Below are positions 1 through 8,007 of a DNA stretch of 56,612 bases, piece by piece. The stretch lies in contig CABYPZ010000007.1 of NCBI GenBank assembly GCA_902521005.1, forward strand, positions 1 through 56,612, in the 5' to 3' direction. Every line of letters starts with the position of its first letter. Position 1 is the stretch's first letter. Position numbers and translations under genes: made by a program. The DNA is from an uncultured Pelagibacteraceae bacterium. Lineage in GTDB: Bacteria; Pseudomonadota; Alphaproteobacteria; Pelagibacterales; Pelagibacteraceae. The notes beneath the pieces are model-generated. The model saw only the letters and a program-made list of their open reading frames with translations. It did not search any database and had not been told where the DNA came from.

Positions 1-2
1 TT

Positions 3-1229
3 ATATCTTTTAAAATCAAAAATAAAATAATTTGGGGTCTTAACAAAATACAGAATGAAATTCTTAAAGGAAAATTTGATTTTAAAGTGGAATTAGAAGA
101 CATACATATGAATATAGAGAATAGGCTACATGAAATAATTGGAGAGGATGCTGGCTTTGTTCATACAGGAAGATCAAGAAATGATCAGGTAATCACTGAT
201 CTTAAAATATGGATGAAAACATCAACTCTAGATCTAATAAAGCTTTTAGAAAATCTAAATAAAGTTTTTTTAAGGGTTGCTGAAAAAAATATTGAAACTG
301 TAATGCCTGGTTTTACACATTTAAAGAATGCTCAGCCGATATCTTTTGCACATTATTTATTAGCATATTTTGAAATGTTTAAAAGAGATAAAGTAAGATT
401 TACCAACAATTTGAAAAGCTTAAATGAAAATCCTTTAGGTGCCGCAGCATTTGCTGGTACAAATTTTAATATCGATAGATTTTTTACAACTAAAAAATTA
501 AAATTCAACTATCCAACAAATAATTCAATAGATACAGTTTCTGATAGAGATTTCGTTTTAGATTTTTTATACTCCGTTTCAACATGTTCTGTTCATATTT
601 CAAGAATTGCTGAGGAATTTATAATTTGGAATTCAGATGCATTTAAACTAATTAAATTAAATGACAAGATTGTAACTGGTTCTTCTATAATGCCTCAAAA
701 AAAAAATCCTGATCCTTTGGAATTTTTGAGAGGTAATAGTGGTTCAAGTTTTGGAAACTTATTTTCTATGCTTACAATTTTAAAAGGTTTGCCACTATCA
801 TATTTCAAAGATATGCAAGATGATAAAAAACTAGTGTTTAATTCTTATGATTTATTAAAAAACTCAATTCAGGTTCTTATTGATATTCTAAATAATTTTT
901 CTCCAAATAAAAAAAGAATGTTGGAACTAGCTAATGAAGGATTTATATTGTCTACTGATTTAGCGGACTATCTTGTTCAAAAACATAATTTGCCATTTAG
1001 AAAAGCATATATGGTTACTGCAAAAATTGTTAATTTGGCAGAAACTAAAAACTTGAAACTATACGAACTTCCAATCAAAGAATTAAAAAAAATTGAACCA
1101 AATCTAGATGACAACGTTTTTAAAGTTCTTAATTTAAGAAACTCAGTAAAATCGAAAAAATCGTATGGAGGTACTTCTTTTGAAAATATAAAGAAAATGT
1201 TAAAAAAATATAAAAGAGAATCAAAATGA
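3..1229 (+). CDS. argH: argininosuccinate lyase (5'-truncated by window edge)
   Basis: Cleaves argininosuccinate to arginine and fumarate, the last step of arginine synthesis, in the cytoplasm. The frame is open from base 3 with no stop, so the gene begins outside the window; the GTG at 87 is an internal valine. About 408 residues are visible. Family signatures include HTGRSRND near the visible N-terminus and the mobile catalytic loop GSSIMPQKKNP, whose serine is the general base/acid. Its stop TGA overlaps the ATG of the next small lipoprotein gene by 4 nt (ATGA), so the two are probably translationally coupled. Only the extreme N-terminus is missing. Confidence 0.95.
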   Translation: MSFKIKNKIIWGLNKIQNEILKGKFDFKVELEDIHMNIENRLHEIIGEDAGFVHTGRSRNDQVITDLKIWMKTSTLDLIKLLENLNKVFLRVAEKNIETVMPGFTHLKNAQPISFAHYLLAYFEMFKRDKVRFTNNLKSLNENPLGAAAFAGTNFNIDRFFTTKKLKFNYPTNNSIDTVSDRDFVLDFLYSVSTCSVHISRIAEEFIIWNSDAFKLIKLNDKIVTGSSIMPQKKNPDPLEFLRGNSGSSFGNLFSMLTILKGLPLSYFKDMQDDKKLVFNSYDLLKNSIQVLIDILNNFSPNKKRMLELANEGFILSTDLADYLVQKHNLPFRKAYMVTAKIVNLAETKNLKLYELPIKELKKIEPNLDDNVFKVLNLRNSVKSKKSYGGTSFENIKKMLKKYKRESK

Positions 1230-1351
1230 GAAAAAAAATATTATTTTTATTATTCTTTATATTTCTTTTAGCTTCTTGTGGCAAAAAAGCTGATCCTCAA
1301 TTTAAAGAAAGTAAATTTATTTTATTAAGTAAAACAATTGCAGTCTTATGA
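1226..1351 (+). CDS. very small lipoprotein, LptM (YifL)-like
   Basis: A 41-residue protein with basic start MRKK, a hydrophobic stretch and a lipobox LASC followed by GKKADP, so the mature lipoprotein is about 24 residues. It overlaps argH by 4 nt at its start and lysA by 3 nt at its end. A tiny lipoprotein between argH and lysA is a common alphaproteobacterial arrangement. The C-G-x-K-x-x-P type start resembles LptM, which helps LptD-LptE assembly in E. coli. The function is inferred from size, motif and place only; a generic small lipoprotein is possible. Confidence 0.7.
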   Translation: MRKKILFLLFFIFLLASCGKKADPQFKESKFILLSKTIAVL

Positions 1352-2562
1352 CATACAAAAATAAGCACTTTTATATTGAGAATATAAGTGTAGAAAAATT
1401 ATCTAAGAGATTTGGGACTCCTGCTTATATTTATTCTTACAGCAATTTAAAAAATAATATTGAAAATTTTAAAAGGTATTTCAAAACATTTGAACCTATA
1501 ATCTGTTTTTCAGTCAAATCTAATTCTAATTTAAAGTTGCTTAGTATAATAGGTAGGTTTGGTCTTGGTGCTGACGTAGTTTCAAAAGGAGAACTTCTAA
1601 AAGCTCTTAAAGCAAAAGTTAAACCAGAAAAAATTGTTTTTTCAGGAGTAGGTAAAACAGTTGAGGAACTTAGATTTGCAGTTAACAAAAAAATTTTTTT
1701 AATTAATGCAGAGTCTGAAAATGAAATAATAGAGATTGAAAAAATTGCAAAAAAAAATAAAAAAAAAATTAATATTGGTATTAGATTAAATCCTGATACT
1801 GATGCAAAAACTCTGAAAGAAATTTCAACTGGTAAGGAAGAAAATAAATTTGGTTTAACAAAGAAGAAATTTTTGCATATAATTAAAAAATATAAAAACT
1901 CAAATTTTATTAATATAACTTGCTTAAGCGTCCATATTGGTAGTCAAATCACCAATTATGTTCCTTATAAAAGAATGTTAGATGTAATAAATAAAACCAT
2001 TAATGAAGCTAAATATAAATTCAGTTATATCGATTTAGGTGGTGGTATGGGAATACAATATAAAAAGAATAGTAATAAACTAAATTATAAAAAGTATAAC
2101 TCATTAATTAAATCATTTTTAAAAAAAAATGATGTTAAAATTATTTTTGAACCTGGAAGATCAATTATAGGTAATGTTGGATATTTATTATCTAAAATAA
2201 TTTACATAAAACAAACAAAAAAAAGAAATTTCATAATTTTAGACTCAGCTATGAATGATATGATGAGGCCGGCCTTATATAAAGCTGAACATATGATTTT
2301 ACCTTCAAAGTTATCTAAAGCTAAAATTAAAAAAAAACATGAATTCGTTGGCCCAATATGTGAAACAACTGATAAATTTTTATCTACAACAAAATATCAA
2401 AAATTAAACCAAAATGATGTTGTAATTATTTGTGATGTTGGTGCTTACGGAATGGTATTATCTTCCAATTATAACTTAAGAGCAAAGCCTCCAGAAATTT
2501 TAGTAAATAAGAATTTATCAAAAATCATAACTAGAAGACAAAAATTGACTTCAATAATCTAA
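1348..2562 (+). CDS. lysA: diaminopimelate decarboxylase
   Basis: PLP-dependent decarboxylation of meso-diaminopimelate to lysine; 404 residues, normal for the family. The PLP-lysine motif FSVKSNSN lies near residue 57, the glycine-rich phosphate loop GGGMGI in the middle, EPGRSI follows, and CDVGAYG near the C-terminus supplies the active-site cysteine and tyrosine of the dimer. It starts on the ATG overlapping the stop of the small lipoprotein gene, and plsC follows after 10 nt. dapB, which acts earlier in the same pathway, is also in this window at about 47.1 kb. Confidence 0.96.
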   Translation: MTYKNKHFYIENISVEKLSKRFGTPAYIYSYSNLKNNIENFKRYFKTFEPIICFSVKSNSNLKLLSIIGRFGLGADVVSKGELLKALKAKVKPEKIVFSGVGKTVEELRFAVNKKIFLINAESENEIIEIEKIAKKNKKKINIGIRLNPDTDAKTLKEISTGKEENKFGLTKKKFLHIIKKYKNSNFINITCLSVHIGSQITNYVPYKRMLDVINKTINEAKYKFSYIDLGGGMGIQYKKNSNKLNYKKYNSLIKSFLKKNDVKIIFEPGRSIIGNVGYLLSKIIYIKQTKKRNFIILDSAMNDMMRPALYKAEHMILPSKLSKAKIKKKHEFVGPICETTDKFLSTTKYQKLNQNDVVIICDVGAYGMVLSSNYNLRAKPPEILVNKNLSKIITRRQKLTSII

Positions 2563-2572
2563 ATCAAATATA

Positions 2573-3271
2573 ATGATTAGAAGAATACTATTTTTAATTT
2601 TTTTTTACATTGGGGTAATTTTTCTTTGTTTGATTCTTCTACCAGGGTTAGTTTTAAATAAAAATATCGTTATTTTTGGTGGTAAATTACTTGGTAAATG
2701 GAGTAAATTTTGTTTGGAAATTTTTTTAAATACAAAAATAACCATTGAAGGCAAAGAAAATATTGCAAAAAATAAATTTTTTATCGCATGCGCACATCAA
2801 TCTCAATTTGAAACCTTTTTTTTACAGACATTATTTAATTCACCAATATTTATCCTCAAAAAAGAATTATTTAATGTGCCAATATTTGGTTGGTATTTAA
2901 AAAAAATGGGATGCATAGGAATTGAAAGAAATAAGGTTACAAAAGAAAATTTGAACTTTTTTGAAAAAATCAAAGATCATTATAAAAATTCAAGTCGTCC
3001 AATAATTATATTCCCACAAGCTACGAGGGTTGATATACATGATAGGTCACCTTTTAAAAAAGGTGTTAAGAGAATTTATTCTGAATTAAATATAATATGT
3101 CAGCCTGTAGCTCTTAACTCAGGTCTTGTTTGGCCTAAAAAAGGTAAGATGAAAATAAATAAAAACCTAAAAATTTCTATATTAGAGGCTATTCAACCAG
3201 GAAAAGACCCTGATGATTTTTTTATTAAACTTCAAGAAAATATTTATAAGGAAATAGATAAAATGGTTTAA
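2573..3271 (+). CDS. plsC: 1-acyl-sn-glycerol-3-phosphate acyltransferase
   Basis: Makes phosphatidic acid by acylating lysophosphatidic acid at the inner membrane. 232 residues with a hydrophobic N-terminal segment (about residues 5-27). The catalytic motif is HQSQFE (residues 75-80), so the usual HX4D is HX4E, a variant also seen in other alphaproteobacterial members. The second motif is FPQATR (about 147-152) in place of FPEGTR. The gene converges on dnaN and the two share four bases (TTAA), which provide both stop codons. Confidence 0.9.
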   Translation: MIRRILFLIFFYIGVIFLCLILLPGLVLNKNIVIFGGKLLGKWSKFCLEIFLNTKITIEGKENIAKNKFFIACAHQSQFETFFLQTLFNSPIFILKKELFNVPIFGWYLKKMGCIGIERNKVTKENLNFFEKIKDHYKNSSRPIIIFPQATRVDIHDRSPFKKGVKRIYSELNIICQPVALNSGLVWPKKGKMKINKNLKISILEAIQPGKDPDDFFIKLQENIYKEIDKMV

Positions 3272-4380
3272 CCTTTCATAGGCATAACCACAAAAATACT
3301 ATCAAAATCTCCTGGATCTTTTATTAAAGCAGGAGAGCCTGTATCTTTCAAAAATATTTCTATTTTTTCACCATCCAATTGGGATGCTATATCAATTAAA
3401 TATCTAGAATTAAAACTTATGTCTAAATCATGATCAAAAATTACATTAAGAGTTTCCTTTCCATCCCCACTGTTTGCATTATTTACTGACAAATTTAATG
3501 TATCTTTAGATAAATTGAATTTAACTCCATCTTTTTTATCTAATGAAACAGATGCTACTCTGTCTACTGAATCTAAAAATAATTTTAAATCTATTTCTAG
3601 TTTTTTTTGATTTTCCTTGGGTATAACTTGAAGATAATTAGGAAACTTTCCATCAATCAATTTAGAAATTAAAATACAATTATCCAACTCAAATTTTATT
3701 TTTGATTTTATATTTGATATTTTAACGTCTCCATCATAGTCCTCTAAAAGTGAGCATAATTGAAAAATAGTTTTTTTTGGCATTATTATTGGTTCAAAAT
3801 CTTTTTTTTCATCTAATCTAACTTTAGATATTGACATTCTATGACTGTCAGTTGCAGCAGCGGTTAAAAATATTTTATCATCTACTTGGGTTTGGTGAAA
3901 AAATATTCCACTTAAATAATGTCTTGTTTCGTCGTTAGAAATAGAGAATTTACATTTATTTAATAATTTAAGTAAATGTTTAGATTTGATTATAAAGTTA
4001 TTCTTATCAAAATTTTCATCTGTTAAGGGAAATTCTGAAGGATTAATGCAATTTAAATTAAAAACTGATTTGTCTGATTCTAGGTGAATTTTACTCTCAC
4101 TTATAGTAGAAAAATTTATTTTTTTACCTGAAGAAAATTTTCTTACTATATCATACATAATTGAAGAAGATGTTGTTGTTTTTCCCTCATCAATAATTTC
4201 AACATTTCTAATTTCTTGTATAAAAATTAAGTCTAAGTCTGTGGCGGTAATTTTTAATACTGAGTTTTTAGCTTCTAATAGTATATTTGATAAGATTGGA
4301 AGTGTGCTTCTTTTTTCAATTACACCTTGGCAATAATTTAAAGACTTTTGTAATTCTTGTTGATTTACGTTAAACTTCAT
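3268..4380 (-). CDS. dnaN: DNA polymerase III beta sliding clamp
   Basis: Ring-shaped processivity clamp of the replicase; 370 residues, full length for three clamp domains. The N-terminus MKFNVNQQELQKSL and the C-terminal MPMKG (E. coli clamp ends MPMRL) are diagnostic, and LPILSNILLEA is the typical domain I segment. The start ATG lies inside the end of dnaA (11 nt overlap), so dnaA and dnaN form a tightly coupled operon. The 3' end meets plsC tail to tail. Confidence 0.97.
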   Translation of the reverse strand: MKFNVNQQELQKSLNYCQGVIEKRSTLPILSNILLEAKNSVLKITATDLDLIFIQEIRNVEIIDEGKTTTSSSIMYDIVRKFSSGKKINFSTISESKIHLESDKSVFNLNCINPSEFPLTDENFDKNNFIIKSKHLLKLLNKCKFSISNDETRHYLSGIFFHQTQVDDKIFLTAAATDSHRMSISKVRLDEKKDFEPIIMPKKTIFQLCSLLEDYDGDVKISNIKSKIKFELDNCILISKLIDGKFPNYLQVIPKENQKKLEIDLKLFLDSVDRVASVSLDKKDGVKFNLSKDTLNLSVNNANSGDGKETLNVIFDHDLDISFNSRYLIDIASQLDGEKIEIFLKDTGSPALIKDPGDFDSIFVVMPMKG

Positions 4381-5773
4381 TTTCTTTACTATATAAAATC
4401 TTATTTTTCAGATTATCTATATTTAAGCTTAACTCTTTATCTTCACTCTTTAACTTTTCTATCGTTTTAACTGAATGTATTACAGTTGTATGATCTCTAT
4501 TAGAAAATGATCTTCCTATTTCAGGCAGAGATTTAGAAGTTAGCACCTTTGCTAAATAAATTGCAGTCTGACGTGGTCTTACCAAATACCTAGATCTACG
4601 AGCAGATAACATTTCATTTTTACTTATTTTAAAAAATTTACAAACAATTGTCTGAATTAGATCAATGGTAACTTTATTTTCAGACATATTTAACAAGTCT
4701 TTTAAAATAACTTTTGTTTCAGCTAACGAAGGCACCTTGTTATAAATCCTCGAAAAAGATATAATTCTATTTAAAGCGCCTACCACCTCTCTAATATTTG
4801 ATCTAATTTCAGTGCAAATAAATTTTAAAATTTCATCGGAAATTTTTATAGAGTCCCCATTGAGAAGCATTAATTCATTAGTTTTTGATTTTATTATTTT
4901 AAATCTCAAATCATAATCAGCATTTTGAATATCAACTACTAGTCCTCCTGAAAATCTTGATTTTATCCTTTCTTGAATTCTTGATAACTTATTGGGAGCT
5001 CTATCAGCAGTTATAACTATTTGAGATCCTTTATCTATTAAAGCGTTAAAAGTATGAAAGAATTCCTCTTGCATAGCCTCTTTGCCATTCATAAACTGAA
5101 TATCATCTATTAATAATACATCTGTATTTCTAAAATAATCCTTAAATTTTACCATCTCATTCGATTTAATTGATTTAATAAAATGGTACATAAATCTTTC
5201 TGCAGATATAAACATTATTTTTTTATTATTCTTGAATTCTAATCCAATTGCATTGAGCAAATGTGTTTTTCCCATTCCAACACCGCTATATAAATATAAA
5301 GGATTATAATGAGATAAATCCTCTGTTATTTTTTTTGAAGCTTCAAAAGCCAGTTTATTACTAGATCCTAGAATAAAATTATTAAAATTTTTATTAGGAT
5401 CTATTCTGTTATATTTTAAAAAAGAGTCTTCTATAAATGTTATATTTTTTTTGTCTGTAAATTGTGATTTTTTTTCACTTCCAGGATTTCCGATCTTATA
5501 ATTATCGTTTATAGAAATTTCTATTCTGTTAATTTGCTTATTATAATTATTTATTATTTGTAAAATTTGGTCCAAATAACGAGATGTTATCCAATCTCTT
5601 ATAAATCTGGTTGATACTGAGATTAATACATAATTTTTAAATTCCTCTACAAAGTCTATTTTTTTTAACCACGAGTCATAAATATCTTTTCCAAATTTCA
5701 ACTTCATATCATTTTGAATACTTGTCCATTCAATAGCTTTTTGATTAAGATTTTGATTTAAATTATTATTCAT
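4370..5773 (-). CDS. dnaA: chromosomal replication initiator protein DnaA
   Basis: AAA+ ATPase that opens the replication origin; 467 residues. Domain I is at about 10-90, a short linker follows, Walker A GVGMGKTH is at about 164-171, Walker B LLIDDIQF near 220, and the C-terminal DNA-binding domain carries the signature RDHTTVIHSV near residue 425. No Shine-Dalgarno sequence is visible before the ATG at 5773. An 18-bp perfect palindrome lies 28 nt upstream. dnaN overlaps downstream and rpsT lies upstream on the same strand, a known alphaproteobacterial order. Confidence 0.97.
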   Translation of the reverse strand: MNNNLNQNLNQKAIEWTSIQNDMKLKFGKDIYDSWLKKIDFVEEFKNYVLISVSTRFIRDWITSRYLDQILQIINNYNKQINRIEISINDNYKIGNPGSEKKSQFTDKKNITFIEDSFLKYNRIDPNKNFNNFILGSSNKLAFEASKKITEDLSHYNPLYLYSGVGMGKTHLLNAIGLEFKNNKKIMFISAERFMYHFIKSIKSNEMVKFKDYFRNTDVLLIDDIQFMNGKEAMQEEFFHTFNALIDKGSQIVITADRAPNKLSRIQERIKSRFSGGLVVDIQNADYDLRFKIIKSKTNELMLLNGDSIKISDEILKFICTEIRSNIREVVGALNRIISFSRIYNKVPSLAETKVILKDLLNMSENKVTIDLIQTIVCKFFKISKNEMLSARRSRYLVRPRQTAIYLAKVLTSKSLPEIGRSFSNRDHTTVIHSVKTIEKLKSEDKELSLNIDNLKNKILYSKENEV

Positions 5774-6123
5774 GAGGAATTTTCAATTAAGCTCTTTAAT
5801 AATTTATTGCAATAAATTTATTTAAATTTTTAAAAAAAAATAAAATCTATAATTGTAAAATCTATGAGTGAAAAATTTTTAACTTATGAATTGAATCTAT
5901 TTAAAATTAGTAATTAATAATTTACTTTTTATTTTTTAATGATTGTCTACATATGGTATTTAAAAGGACAAAAAAATTACATTTAGTATCATAAAATAAA
6001 TTATCATTATTAAATTTTTAAAAAAAAATTCAATTGAGGATTTTATTCTTAACAAAGAATTAAACTACTTGAAGTTGATTAAAATTTAAAATTTTATATT
6101 TAATTAATTTTTTTTGTAATTCT
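5774..6123. other. long intergenic region between rpsT and dnaA
   Basis: About 350 bp without a convincing gene, the longest gap in the window. It holds the tail of an apparently longer rpsT frame (6100-6123), an 18-bp palindrome near dnaA (5801-5818), and a direct repeat of TAAAATCTAT at 5841-5850 and 5856-5865 (15-bp period). I found no TTATCCACA-type DnaA box, so I do not call an origin here. It probably carries the dnaA promoter and leader; the extreme AT content makes single promoter calls unreliable. Confidence 0.6.
5801..5818. promoter_or_regulatory. 18-bp perfect palindrome in the dnaA leader
   Basis: AATTTATTGCAATAAATT reads identically on both strands and is centred about 36 bp upstream of the dnaA start codon. 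Its length and place fit an operator for a dimeric regulator or a leader hairpin. No T-run follows it in the dnaA direction, so it is not a terminator. The binding protein is unknown. Confidence 0.45.
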
Positions 6124-6354
6124 TTAAATATTTCTTGACGCGTTTTTTTTTTTTATAATACCAGTCTTGGCGATCTTCATTAATTCTGAATTAAGCTTTG
6201 GCAAATATGTAAGTGCATCTTTCTTATTTTTTTTATCAATAATTGAGTTCATTTTTTTTAAAGCGTTTTTGAATCTTGCTTTCCTATTTTTATTGACTTT
6301 TGTTTGTCTAGTTATTCTTCTTATTGTTTTAATTGCAGATTTTGTATTAGCCAT
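6124..6354 (-). CDS. rpsT: 30S ribosomal protein S20, apparently cut short by a stop codon
   Basis: Primary 16S rRNA-binding protein of the small subunit. 76 residues beginning MANTKSAIKTIRR and ending KKNASRNI. The family tail normally runs on as a basic segment of the type ASRxxSRLxKRV. Directly after the TAA at 6124-6126 the same frame continues R-I-T-K-K-I-N and then stops at 6100-6102, so the TAA looks like a nonsense change of one codon (probably a serine codon) near the C-terminus. A 12-A run (on the coding strand) lies just before the tail. The start has no Shine-Dalgarno sequence but a good promoter sits almost on it. Confidence 0.93.
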   Translation of the reverse strand: MANTKSAIKTIRRITRQTKVNKNRKARFKNALKKMNSIIDKKNKKDALTYLPKLNSELMKIAKTGIIKKKNASRNI

Positions 6355-6362
6355 AGCGGAGG

Positions 6363-6391
6363 TGTATAACTTGTGATTTAAAGTCGGTCAA
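6363..6391 (-). promoter_or_regulatory. sigma70-type promoter for rpsT
   Basis: On the minus strand TTGACC (6386-6391), a 17-bp spacer and TATACA (6363-6368) form a close match to the sigma70 consensus. The expected transcription start, about 7 nt past the -10 box, falls within a few bases of the ATG at 6354. The mRNA would therefore be leaderless or nearly so, which agrees with the lack of a Shine-Dalgarno sequence. Confidence 0.65.
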
Positions 6392-6403
6392 TACTTTAAA
6401 TAT

Positions 6404-7264
6404 CTATTTTTGGCAAATTTGGCACATATATGTTGATCTGTTTGTTTGAAAAAACTTAATAATTTTACCTTTACAATTATTTCTTGAACAAGCATACCCT
6501 TTTCTTCCGTATATTTTAAATTTTTTTTGAAAAGAACCGTTATCTCCGTCAGTATTTTTGAAATTTCGTATTGATGAACCTCCAAATTTTATAGCAATTT
6601 TAAGAACAGTATTAGAATATTTAATTATTTTTTTTATTTCTTTTTTACTTATTTCGGATCCCTTTTTTTTAGGATCGACCTTAGAATAAAATAAAATTTC
6701 GTTTACATAAATATTTCCTAGGCCTGCTATAATATTTTGATCCAATAAAATATTTTTAATATTTTTATTTTTGTTTTTAATTTTGTTGTATAGGTAAAAA
6801 AAGTTGAATTTTTTACTAAATGGTTCTGGGCCAATTTTTTTAAAGTAAATGTTTAACTCATCTAGACTTTTAAATAGCTTAAAAAAACCAAATCTTCTTG
6901 GATCATTATAAATAATTTTAAAATTTGAAAATATAAATTTTATGTGATTATGTTTAGCTGGAAGCTGTTTATATTGATAAAAACTTAAATTTGTTATTTT
7001 ATCAATTTTTTTTTTAATTATGTGTACTGTTCCTGACATACCAAGATGAAAAATACAAAATAGACCAGATTTGAACTCAATAATTATGTACTTGGATAAT
7101 CTTGATATATTCAAGACAACTTTATCCTGCAAAGTTTTCTCAAAATTAATAGGTAATTTAAATCTTAAATTTCTATTTTTCACAATTACTTTTCTTATTT
7201 TTTTATGATTAATTGCTCTTTTAAGTGACTCTTTCACTATTTCTACTTCTGGCAATTCTGGCAT
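6404..7264 (-). CDS. mutM: formamidopyrimidine-DNA glycosylase
   Basis: Removes oxidised purines such as 8-oxoguanine and nicks the abasic site. 286 residues. It begins MPELPEVE, where proline 2 is the catalytic nucleophile and glutamate 3 assists. The C-terminal zinc finger is present with cysteines in CSRNNC and CQIC, plus the conserved GRSTY-like NRSTYMC segment. It is divergent from ubiE, with 38 bp between the two start codons. rpsT follows downstream on the same strand but has its own promoter. Confidence 0.96.
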   Translation of the reverse strand: MPELPEVEIVKESLKRAINHKKIRKVIVKNRNLRFKLPINFEKTLQDKVVLNISRLSKYIIIEFKSGLFCIFHLGMSGTVHIIKKKIDKITNLSFYQYKQLPAKHNHIKFIFSNFKIIYNDPRRFGFFKLFKSLDELNIYFKKIGPEPFSKKFNFFYLYNKIKNKNKNIKNILLDQNIIAGLGNIYVNEILFYSKVDPKKKGSEISKKEIKKIIKYSNTVLKIAIKFGGSSIRNFKNTDGDNGSFQKKFKIYGRKGYACSRNNCKGKIIKFFQTNRSTYMCQICQK

Positions 7265-7302
7265 TTGATATTATATTAATTGAATTAAATTAGAATTAAA
7301 CT

Positions 7303-8007
7303 ATGAAACAATATCTTCAACAAAGAAAAGGTCTAGTTCAAGGTGTATTTGACAAGGTCTTTGATAAATATGACGCAATGAATGACTTTATGTCACTTGG
7401 AGCACATAGGGTTTGGAAAAAAAATTTTATTTTTTCTTTGAATCCATCTAAAAATAAAAGTTTAATTGATGTCGCTTGTGGAACAGGTGATATAGCAAAA
7501 CTTTATATAAAATCTACAAATGAAGAGGCTAATATTATGTGTGTAGATCCAAATATAAACATGATTAAATCTTGTAAAAAAAGGCTTGATGAATTTAAAA
7601 ATATTAAATGGAGTTTGTCCGGTGCAGAAAATTTGAAAATTAAAAGCAACAGTTATGATTTTTATACTATAAGTTTTGGTTTACGTAATACAAAAAATAT
7701 CAAAAAAAGCTTAGAAGAAGCTTATAGAGTTTTAAAACCAGGTGGAAGATTTATGTGTCTTGAATTCTCAAAAATTGAAAATGAAAACTTTAATCTGCTA
7801 TATAAAAAATATTCAAAAATAATTCCAAAATTAGGTAGATTAGTTGTAGGTGATGATAAGCCGTACGAATATTTGATTAAAAGTATAGAAAATTTTATTA
7901 ATCAAGAGGAATTATTGGAATTGATGAAAAAATCGAATTTTCAAAAATGTTCATATAAAAACTTGAGTGGTGGAATAGTAGCAATACATTCAGGTTGGAA
8001 AATTTAA
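7303..8007 (+). CDS. ubiE: ubiquinone biosynthesis C-methyltransferase
   Basis: SAM-dependent C-methylation of the benzoquinol ring in ubiquinone synthesis. 234 residues with the UbiE segment VFDKYDAMNDFMSLG near residues 20-33, the SAM-binding motif DVACGTGD (about 56-63), and the C-terminal signature SGGIVAIHSGWKI. Its stop TAA shares a base with the ATG of ubiB (TAATG), marking a coupled operon with ubiB and coaBC. Confidence 0.96.
   Translation: MKQYLQQRKGLVQGVFDKVFDKYDAMNDFMSLGAHRVWKKNFIFSLNPSKNKSLIDVACGTGDIAKLYIKSTNEEANIMCVDPNINMIKSCKKRLDEFKNIKWSLSGAENLKIKSNSYDFYTISFGLRNTKNIKKSLEEAYRVLKPGGRFMCLEFSKIENENFNLLYKKYSKIIPKLGRLVVGDDKPYEYLIKSIENFINQEELLELMKKSNFQKCSYKNLSGGIVAIHSGWKI

Noticed and set aside
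2573-3271. Damaged PlsC because the HX4D motif reads HX4E
   Set aside because: The E variant occurs in other alphaproteobacterial acyltransferases, and the rest of the protein is intact.
5774-6123. Replication origin beside dnaA
   Set aside because: No cluster of TTATCCACA-like boxes was seen, and alphaproteobacterial origins are often far from dnaA; only a palindrome and short repeats are present.
6167-6376. 69-residue hydrophobic frame opposite rpsT
   Set aside because: It lies antisense to a ribosomal protein gene; the hydrophobic look comes from complementing lysine codons.
6404-6500. Unusual zinc finger in MutM (C-x4-C)
   Set aside because: A four-residue spacing in the first cysteine pair is common in alphaproteobacterial MutM.
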